DNA of 14,083 nt, taken from contig JAFPYA010000005.1 of assembly GCA_017412445.1 (NCBI GenBank), positions 1 through 14,083 on the forward strand, read 5' to 3'. This DNA comes from Clostridia bacterium. GTDB taxonomy: Bacteria; Bacillota; Clostridia; Christensenellales; Aristaeellaceae. The translations under genes and the position numbers were made by a program. Below the pieces are notes generated by a model. That model was not told where the DNA came from. It searched no databases and saw only the letters and a program-made list of their open reading frames with translations. Shown piece after piece: positions 5,966-12,004 of the stretch; position 1 is the stretch's first letter; each line of letters opens with the position of its first letter.

Positions 5966-8153
5966 TGTTCTTTATGCCCGAAAGCTGCCTGAGCCTTTCG
6001 GCGAGGTAGGAATATCTAGCCTGAATGTGATCGTTTTGCACCATCGCGTATACGCATTCGGGTCTGCCGGTAAGCACAACCAGCTTGCGCGCGCGGGTCA
6101 CGGCGGTATAGAGGAGATTGCGCGTCATGAGCATCGGAGGCCCTGAGATCAGCGGCATAACCACGCACTTGAACTCGCTGCCCTGGCTTTTGTGCACGCT
6201 CATGCAGTAGGCAAGGTCGATTTCGTCCAGCATATCCTTCTCGTAGCGCGCCCGCCTGTCGTCGTCAAAGCGCACGGTGAGCGAGTTATTCTCGGTATCC
6301 ACCTCGGTCACATAGCCTATGTCGCCGTTGAAAACACCCTGCCCCGCCTCGCCGTGCCTGACCCAGCCGAGGCTGTAGTCGTTCTTTGTCTGCATCACCT
6401 TGTCGCCCGCCCTGAAGCACGTCTCGCCGCGAAGCAGCTGTTTTTTGTCGCCCGGCGGGTTGAGCCTTTGCTGCAGAAGCTTGTTCAAGGCAATCACGCC
6501 CACCTCGCCCCTTTTCATGGGCGACATCACCTGTATATCGCTGAGCGGATCGAGATCCATGTACTTGGGAAGCCTTCGCATCACGAGCTCGGTCACGCTT
6601 TGCGCGGCCTCGGCGGCGCCCGGCGTCTTTTCCATGAAAAAGTCACTGTTTTTGGCGTTGAGCACAGGCATTTCGCCCCGGTTGATGCGGTGGGCGTTCA
6701 TGACTATCGCGCTTTGCTCACTCTGGCGAAAGACCTCGGTGAGCCTTACCACAGGCACGGTTCCAGAGGATATCAGATCTTTGAGCACGTTGCCCGCGCC
6801 CACGCTGGGCAGCTGGTCAGCGTCGCCCACCAGTATGAGCCTGACCTTGGGCACAAGCGCCTTCAACAGGGCGCGCATAAGAAAAATATCCACCATCGAG
6901 GTCTCGTCGACAATGACCGTGTCCGCCTCAAGGCGGTCGTCCTCGTTTTTAGCAAAGCCCTCGCCCCCGCCCTGCCCGTACTCGAGCAGGCGGTGAATGG
7001 TCTTGGCCTCCCTGCCTGTAGCCTCGCTCATGCGCTTTGCCGCCCTGCCCGTGGGCGCACACAGAAGCGTGGTGCCCTTTCTCTCGGTAAAGTCTATAAT
7101 GCCCCTTATCAGCGTGGTCTTGCCCGTGCCGGGTCCGCCGGTTATAACGGTAACGCTGCATGAAAGCGCCGTGGCCAGCGCTGCCTTTTGATTCTGGCTC
7201 AATACGGTGCCGTCAGGCAGCGTATCCGGCACGGAGATTTCGTCTGGTGATTTATTTGCGTTTCTTAGGCACATGCGGCTTATGCGCGCGGCGATGTCGA
7301 CCTCGCACTCGTAGGCCTGCTTCAGGAATACCGCCGTGATGTCTCCAACGGTTTCGTATACCAGCTCGTTTTTCATAATCAGCCGGGCAGCCACCGTGTT
7401 TACGGCCTCTACAGGCACGGAAAGCATGTCGGCGCACTGCTGCAAAAACACGTTCTCCGGGAGGTATGTGTGGCCCTCGCCGTTCAGGCTCTCATTCAGA
7501 ACGAATTTGATGCCGCAGCCAAGGCGCCTCTCGTCGCTGAGCGCATAGCCCTCCATGAGCGCTATTTTGTCCGCCGTGCGGAAGCCCACGCCCCTTATCT
7601 CCTCCGCCAGCCTGTAGGGCTGAGTGCGGGTGATGATTATCGAATCGCGGCCGTAGGCTGTGTAGATTTTGTTTGCGAGAGAGGGCGATATGCCAAGCGA
7701 CATAAAAAACATGTAAGCGCCCTGAGATTCCCTTTTTTCCTGATAGGATTCGATTATTCGCTTTGCGGTCTTGCGGCCTATGCCGTTTACCTCGATGATG
7801 CGCTCGGGCTGATTGTCTAAAATGCTCAGCGTGTCCTTTCCGAAGTGCCTGGTTATGCGCTTGGCCATGGTCGCGCCCACGCCGTCTATGGCTCCTGAGC
7901 CCAGATATTTTTCTATGGCGCTTGCCTCGGTGGGCTGACAGAATTCAAAGGAGGCGACCTTCAGCTGCTCGCCGTATGTGGCGTGCTGAACCCACTCGCC
8001 CGTCAGGTCGAGATAGTCGCCCTCCTGCGCGAAGGGCAGTATGCCGACCGCGGTAAACTCTTCACCATGCTCCGGCTTTACGCTCACGACAGAATAGCCG
8101 CTTTCCTCGTTGCGGAATACGACCTCCTTAATCAATCCCCTGTACTGAGACAT
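5949..8153 (-). CDS. recD2: RecD2-type SF1 DNA helicase (YrrC-like)
   Basis: A 734-residue 5'-3' superfamily 1B helicase of the RecBC-independent RecD2 type. The N-terminus is an OB-like domain (1-72). Helix-hairpin-helix turns follow at GVGATMAKRI (91-100), VNGIGRKTAKRI (122-133) and GVGFRTADKI (188-197). Walker A GGPGTGKT is at 339-346 (K345), and Walker B/DE is VIVDETSMVD with D416 and E417. The UvrD-like C-terminal motifs SVHKSQGSEF (652-661) and LLYTAVTRARKLVVLTG complete the ATPase. RecD2 acts in recombination, replication-fork maintenance and mismatch repair. The ATG has a strong GGAGGAAGTAA leader. The start overlaps the upstream sigma-like gene by 26 bases, and the end overlaps comF by 17. 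All catalytic motifs appear intact. Confidence 0.96.
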   Translation of the reverse strand: MSQYRGLIKEVVFRNEESGYSVVSVKPEHGEEFTAVGILPFAQEGDYLDLTGEWVQHATYGEQLKVASFEFCQPTEASAIEKYLGSGAIDGVGATMAKRITRHFGKDTLSILDNQPERIIEVNGIGRKTAKRIIESYQEKRESQGAYMFFMSLGISPSLANKIYTAYGRDSIIITRTQPYRLAEEIRGVGFRTADKIALMEGYALSDERRLGCGIKFVLNESLNGEGHTYLPENVFLQQCADMLSVPVEAVNTVAARLIMKNELVYETVGDITAVFLKQAYECEVDIAARISRMCLRNANKSPDEISVPDTLPDGTVLSQNQKAALATALSCSVTVITGGPGTGKTTLIRGIIDFTERKGTTLLCAPTGRAAKRMSEATGREAKTIHRLLEYGQGGGEGFAKNEDDRLEADTVIVDETSMVDIFLMRALLKALVPKVRLILVGDADQLPSVGAGNVLKDLISSGTVPVVRLTEVFRQSEQSAIVMNAHRINRGEMPVLNAKNSDFFMEKTPGAAEAAQSVTELVMRRLPKYMDLDPLSDIQVMSPMKRGEVGVIALNKLLQQRLNPPGDKKQLLRGETCFRAGDKVMQTKNDYSLGWVRHGEAGQGVFNGDIGYVTEVDTENNSLTVRFDDDRRARYEKDMLDEIDLAYCMSVHKSQGSEFKCVVMPLISGPPMLMTRNLLYTAVTRARKLVVLTGRPECVYAMVQNDHIQARYSYLAERLRQLSGIKNNERAD

Positions 8154-8838
8154 TTACTTCCTCCGCGTTGTTTTGAGCGCTGTCCCTGAAGTAGTTGAGC
8201 AGCACCGCGCCCGTCCAGAGCATAAAGCCTATGAGCAGCAGCATAACCAGCGCGGCGATGCCGCTCAAAAGCCTGTGTCCGCCCGCAGCGATTTCGGTTT
8301 TTTCCCTTTCCCTGCTCAGGCGGTTTTCAAGTGCGCGCCTGAAGGCCGAGGTGTCTGGCGAATAAGGAAAGAGCCTGAGCTCGTTTATGCAAATCCTTTG
8401 CAGGTTTTTTTTGCGTTTTGCCTCGCTTGCTCCCGGCACGGCTGCAAGCGTCTCGGCCAGAGCCGCCTTCAGGTTCGCCTGCCTTGTGCCCAGCACCTTC
8501 GACGCGTCGGCGAGGCTGACCTTGCAGCCGTAAATGAGCACGGCCGCGCGCCTTGCCCCGGCGTCCTCGCCCGAAAGCGTGGGTGCCTGAGGCACGTCGT
8601 CGAGCCACACGTAGCCGCTGTCGGCCTCGCACTCGCGGCTCAGGCTCGCCTTTATCGCCTGCTCGCGCAGCCTCTGCTTGCTTGCACCCGCGCCTGAAGC
8701 AACCATGGCGTCCATCAGCGCGTACTGGGCGCTCGTCTCGTCGCCGGTTATGGCAAAGCACAGCGCGTATGTCTCCGTAAAGAGCGTCTTATAGCTTTGA
8801 AGCAGCTTGCCTGCAGTGAGTTGTTCGTCAGTTTTCAT
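8128..8838 (-). CDS. Membrane-anchored protein with degenerate ECF-sigma-like cytoplasmic region
   Basis: A 236-residue protein of no family I recognise with certainty. Residues 14-48 resemble sigma-70 region 2 of ECF factors (SYKTLFTETYALCFAITGDE, then SAQYALMDAMV). Residues 93-134 resemble region 4, with a helix-turn-helix-like VSLADASKVLGTRQANLKAA. Key DNA-contact and core-binding positions look eroded. Basic segments KRKK (141-144) and SREREK (175-180) precede one transmembrane helix at about 189-214. The short acidic tail (AEEVNV) should be outside, placing the sigma-like part in the cytoplasm. I chose the ATG at 8838 because it overlaps the upstream stop as ATGA and has a GGGA site. A longer frame reaching 9087 merely runs through the upstream gene. 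It overlaps recD2 by 26 bases. Function is unknown; a tethered regulator or sigma/anti-sigma-like adaptor is an inference. Confidence 0.75.
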   Translation of the reverse strand: MKTDEQLTAGKLLQSYKTLFTETYALCFAITGDETSAQYALMDAMVASGAGASKQRLREQAIKASLSRECEADSGYVWLDDVPQAPTLSGEDAGARRAAVLIYGCKVSLADASKVLGTRQANLKAALAETLAAVPGASEAKRKKNLQRICINELRLFPYSPDTSAFRRALENRLSREREKTEIAAGGHRLLSGIAALVMLLLIGFMLWTGAVLLNYFRDSAQNNAEEVNVSVQGID

Positions 8839-9173
8839 TTTCGTCCCTTTTGTGTAAATCTGTTGTGTGTGTCGCCTGCAGCCGCGCCGAGTATGCCGAC
8901 AAACACCGTGAGCATGAGCGCGCCTCCGTCCGTGAGATAGCCCAGCGCGGCGAGCGGCAGCGCCGCCATGGCAAGCGGCGGCATTATCCAGCTGATGTAC
9001 GGGTTCAAGCCTTTTTTTACCAGCAAAAACGCGCTTGCGAGGGCGATTGCCGGCAAAAGCAGCCATACACAGACGCCGTGCAGCCAATCAATGGGTCTTA
9101 AGAGCAGTGCGGCCAAGGTCAAGGCGAGCGCCGCCAAAAATTGCAGCAGCAGCGATGCAAGCGCCCGTTTCAT
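8835..9173 (-). CDS. Small four-helix membrane protein of unknown function
   Basis: A 112-residue, highly hydrophobic protein with four likely transmembrane helices (about 5-25, 33-52, 61-79, 83-101) and a short basic tail (NRFTQKGRK). No enzymatic motif is seen and I do not recognise the family. The translation context makes it a real gene: its ATG overlaps the stop of the GTPase-NYN gene as ATGA (9170-9173). Its own stop overlaps the next ATG in the same way (8835-8838). A GGAAGGAC ribosome binding site precedes it. It could be a membrane partner of the following single-span sigma-like protein, since they are strictly adjacent and coupled; that is inference from position only. Confidence 0.72.
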   Translation of the reverse strand: MKRALASLLLQFLAALALTLAALLLRPIDWLHGVCVWLLLPAIALASAFLLVKKGLNPYISWIMPPLAMAALPLAALGYLTDGGALMLTVFVGILGAAAGDTHNRFTQKGRK

Positions 9174-11779
9174 TTTTTGTCCTTCCCGGACATAGCGTCC
9201 CCGATAACCTTGCCTATGTTCGTGCCTGCGGTTTTCAGGCGCATGTTTTCCATTATTTTGCGTATTTCGGTCACTGATTTTTCTATTTCGCCTTTAAGCT
9301 CCGAGGCGGTCATCCTGAGCGCGCCTGAGCCAAGTATAATGAGCTGCTCCATGCCGTCGCTCGTGGCTACGCGCACACGGTTGTTTTTTGAAAGCTCGTA
9401 GGCCAGCTTTTCGATGTAGCTGTCTGCGGTCTGAGCCTCCCTGGTGTAGACTATTTCGATATGTCCGTACTTTTCGCTGCTGCCCGGATTGTGCTTTACC
9501 TTATAAGCGTCAAACACGAGTATTATATGCGCGTCGGTCTGCCCGGCGTAGTTGTCGAGGATGTCGCTTAGCAGCTTTCTGCCGCGCTCGAGGTCATTAA
9601 GCGTGCCCTTGAGCTCCGGCCAGGCGTGAATGATGTTGTAGCCATCGACCAGCAGGTATTCGGGGCGCTTTGGAGTGATCATCACATGTGCGGGTTCTTC
9701 GCGGGGCGTAGCCTCTATCGCGGGCGGCTTATCGAATATGCGCCTGTCGCGCTTGCCGTAGGTGCGCTCGAATATGGCCTTCAGCTCCTCATCGTAGGCT
9801 TCGCCGCTTCGGCTCTGAGACACAGGCGCGGCCTCGACCTCGTCCCTTTCCTTTTCCGGCTTAATGTGCATGTGCGCTTCGGCCTCGCGCCAGCTTACGA
9901 GCGTACCCGCGCCGTGGGAGCAAAAGACCGAATCTGCCGGGTTGTCGATGTCGCGTTCGGGCTCATAGCCTATCTGAGCCACGATCTTATCCTTATCGGG
10001 GCAGGCCTCGTAGCCGAAGAGGTTCAGGCTCATGCTGCCTGTACCCCGCGTGTAGGCGGTCACTTCCCTCTGGTAGCCGCGGGCGAGGCGCACGGGCACG
10101 CGCGCGACTATCAGCGAAGTGTCGTCAAGCGTCTCGGGACCCGTGAAGCTGCCGCCCATGCGGGTTATGTCGTTCATGGCCCTGCCCGTGTATTCCGTGG
10201 GCAGCGTCAGGCGCATTTCGTACCAGGGCTCAAGCAGCACGCTTTGTGCCTTCATAAGCCCCTGCCTTATGGCGCGGTAGGTGGCCTGACGGAAGTCGCC
10301 GCCCTCTGTATGCTTCAAATGGGCGCGCCCCGCGATGAGTGTAAACGTGACGTCGGTCAGGGGTGAACCGGTCAGCACGCCCGCGTGCGTCCTTTCGAGC
10401 ACGTGGGTGAATATCAGCCTTTGCCACGACAGCGCCAGATCGTCCACGCTGACCTCGCTCCTCACGCTCACGCCGCTGCCCCTCGGCGCTGGGTCGAGGC
10501 GCAGATGCACCTCGGCGTAGTGCCTGAGCGGCTCGTAATGTCCCATGCCCACCACGGGCGCTGCGATGGTCTCTTTGTAGAGTATGCTGCCGTCATCGAA
10601 TGAGACGTCAAGGCCGAACCTGTCCTTGAGCGAGCGAGTTAGTATCTCAAGCGCCACCTCGCCCATTACCTGTATGCTTATTTCCCTGAGCCTCTCGCTG
10701 TAGGAAACCCTGAGCAGCGGGTCTTCGTCCTCAAGTATCCTGAAGAATCTGAGCGCGGTCGAGGCATCGGTGCCCTCCGGCAGATTTGCTCTGTACGTGA
10801 ACACGGGCTCGAGCACAGGCTTCACGCTTTCGGTCATCTGCCCCAGCGTGTCGCCGGCTATCACGTTTTTAAGGCCGGTTACGGCGCAGACGCTGCCCGC
10901 GGGCGCGGTGTCGGCGGTTCTGTATTTGTCGCCTGAATAGAAGCGTATCGAGGACAGCTTTTCCTCGCCGGCCTCCGGGTTTCTGGTGTTGAGTATGGGC
11001 ATGCGCACCCTGACCTCGCCGCTCATCACCTTGAGGAAAGCAAGCCGCTCGCCCCTGGCGTCGCGGGCAATCTTGTATATTTTGGCGCTCAGTTCGCCGT
11101 CCATTGTTTTGCTGAGGGCATATTTGCTTATGGCGTCAAGCAGCGTTTCGGTGCCCTCGTGGTTTAGCGCGCTGCCGAATATACAGGGAAACAGCTGCCT
11201 TGAGGCTATCGCCTGCTTTACGGTGGCGTCGTCTACCCTGCCGCTTTCGAGATAGCTTTCAAGCGCCTTCTCGTCGCTTTCGGCAGCCGCCTCACAGAAG
11301 GCCTCCGAGTGGAGCTTTTCGCATTTGTGGCTGAGCTTTTGCTTTAAGTCCTTAAGCAGCCTGACCTCATCCGTGCCCTGCATGTCCATTTTGTTTACGA
11401 ATATGAACACAGGCACATCGTATATATCGCACAGCTTCCAGAGCGTGCGCGTATGGCTCTGCACGGAGCTTGGCCCGCTCACGACCAGCACCGCCGCGTC
11501 CAGCACGCTCAGGGCGCGCTCGGTCTCCCCCGCAAAATCGGTGTGACCCGGGGTGTCGATTACGGTTATGGGCGTGCCGCGCCATTCGAACATGGCGTTT
11601 TTGTCGTAGATGGTTATGCCGCGCTCCCTTTCCTGCGCATCAGTGTCAAGAAAGCTGTCGCGGTGATCCACCCTGCCTGCCCTGCGTATCGCGCCGCTTT
11701 TGAGCAGCATGGACTCGGTGAGCGTGGTCTTGCCAGCATCCACGTGCGCAAGTATTCCCAGCGCTATGTTCTTTGCCAT
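9170..11779 (-). CDS. EF-G/TetM-like translational GTPase fused to a C-terminal NYN (YacP/Rae1-like) ribonuclease domain
   Basis: An 869-residue fusion. Residues 1-225 are a translational GTPase domain: AHVDAGKTT (11-19), RGITI (53-57), DTPGH (75-79), NKMD (129-132). Domains II-V follow to about 595 in Tet(M) order, then an extension with DSVFCSHGAG (616-625) and a charged, proline-containing linker (640-707). Residues 708-845 are a NYN domain with acidic positions D712 (LLVDGYN), D757 (VFDAYK), D786 (TAD) and D808 (ATSD), matching B. subtilis Rae1/YacP, which cuts mRNA in the ribosomal A site. Tet(M) itself has 639 residues and no nuclease. The domain IV tip lacks the Tet(M) YSPV loop, so tetracycline resistance is doubtful. 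The start at 11779 has GGAGGAAG upstream; an earlier in-frame start at 11818 lies within the promoter. Fusion is seen; A-site mRNA cleavage is inferred. Confidence 0.93.
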   Translation of the reverse strand: MAKNIALGILAHVDAGKTTLTESMLLKSGAIRRAGRVDHRDSFLDTDAQERERGITIYDKNAMFEWRGTPITVIDTPGHTDFAGETERALSVLDAAVLVVSGPSSVQSHTRTLWKLCDIYDVPVFIFVNKMDMQGTDEVRLLKDLKQKLSHKCEKLHSEAFCEAAAESDEKALESYLESGRVDDATVKQAIASRQLFPCIFGSALNHEGTETLLDAISKYALSKTMDGELSAKIYKIARDARGERLAFLKVMSGEVRVRMPILNTRNPEAGEEKLSSIRFYSGDKYRTADTAPAGSVCAVTGLKNVIAGDTLGQMTESVKPVLEPVFTYRANLPEGTDASTALRFFRILEDEDPLLRVSYSERLREISIQVMGEVALEILTRSLKDRFGLDVSFDDGSILYKETIAAPVVGMGHYEPLRHYAEVHLRLDPAPRGSGVSVRSEVSVDDLALSWQRLIFTHVLERTHAGVLTGSPLTDVTFTLIAGRAHLKHTEGGDFRQATYRAIRQGLMKAQSVLLEPWYEMRLTLPTEYTGRAMNDITRMGGSFTGPETLDDTSLIVARVPVRLARGYQREVTAYTRGTGSMSLNLFGYEACPDKDKIVAQIGYEPERDIDNPADSVFCSHGAGTLVSWREAEAHMHIKPEKERDEVEAAPVSQSRSGEAYDEELKAIFERTYGKRDRRIFDKPPAIEATPREEPAHVMITPKRPEYLLVDGYNIIHAWPELKGTLNDLERGRKLLSDILDNYAGQTDAHIILVFDAYKVKHNPGSSEKYGHIEIVYTREAQTADSYIEKLAYELSKNNRVRVATSDGMEQLIILGSGALRMTASELKGEIEKSVTEIRKIMENMRLKTAGTNIGKVIGDAMSGKDKK

Positions 11780-11806
11780 ACACTTCCTCCGATTATAACA
11801 TATTGA

Positions 11807-11835
11807 ATTATACACCATATCGCTTTTTTAAGCAA
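11807..11835 (-). promoter_or_regulatory. Promoter of the GTPase-NYN/recD2/comF operon
   Basis: On the - strand TTGCTT (complement of 11830-11835) and TATAAT (complement of 11807-11812) are 17 bases apart. The predicted start near 11800 gives a leader of about 20 bases ending in the GGAGGAAG ribosome binding site. A second TATAAT (complement of 11792-11797) lies at the start point but has no room for a leader. No other promoter of this quality is seen within the five overlapping genes. Confidence 0.75.
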
Positions 11836-11854
11836 GAGGAAAAAGGTTATGCAT

Positions 11855-11872
11855 CAGGCGCGCGGCTTATAT
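11855..11872 (+). repeat. 18-bp direct repeat, copy 1
   Basis: The sequence caggcgcgcggcttatat matches the copy at 11902-11919 at 16 of 18 positions, with a 47-bp period. It lies in the divergent promoter region, about 20 bases behind the -35 box of the minus-strand operon. It could be an operator half or a relic of a small duplication. Confidence 0.5.
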
Positions 11873-11901
11873 ATGTTGAAGCGCGTTTTACGGCAAAAAG
11901 G

Positions 11902-11919
11902 CAGGCGCGGGGCTTGTAT
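11902..11919 (+). repeat. 18-bp direct repeat, copy 2
   Basis: The sequence caggcgcggggcttgtat is the second copy. Its last six bases are the -35 box TTGTAT of the glycoside hydrolase promoter, so a protein bound here would compete with RNA polymerase. Confidence 0.5.
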
Positions 11920-11942
11920 TATTATGCGCCGCAGTGTATAAT
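11914..11942 (+). promoter_or_regulatory. Promoter of the glycoside hydrolase gene
   Basis: TTGTAT at 11914-11919 and a perfect TATAAT at 11937-11942 are separated by 17 bases. This predicts a start near 11949 and a leader of about 55 bases before the ATG at 12005. No riboswitch or leader-peptide structure is seen in that leader. Confidence 0.7.
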
Positions 11943-12004
11943 ATTCACGGTTGCTTTATTTGTATGATTTTGCTTTGAACTTTTATACAGAACGGAGGCG
12001 CAGC

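Noticed and set aside
6192..7163. 323-codon open frame antisense to recD2
   Set aside because: It is antisense to the conserved helicase motifs, with His/Arg/Ala-rich composition and no ribosome binding site.
8839..9087. N-terminal extension of the sigma-like protein
   Set aside because: This stretch overlaps the four-helix membrane gene in another frame and is arginine/histidine-rich. The ATGA overlap with a GGGA site supports the start at 8838.
9170..11818. Annotation as a tetracycline resistance gene (tetM/tetW type)
   Set aside because: The GTPase part is TetM-like, but the domain IV tip loop differs, the protein is 230 residues longer, and it sits in a housekeeping-style operon rather than a mobile element.
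11984..11989. TATACA as -10 box for the glycoside hydrolase gene
   Set aside because: Transcription would start within the GGAGG ribosome binding site. The TTGTAT-17-TATAAT promoter further upstream fits better.
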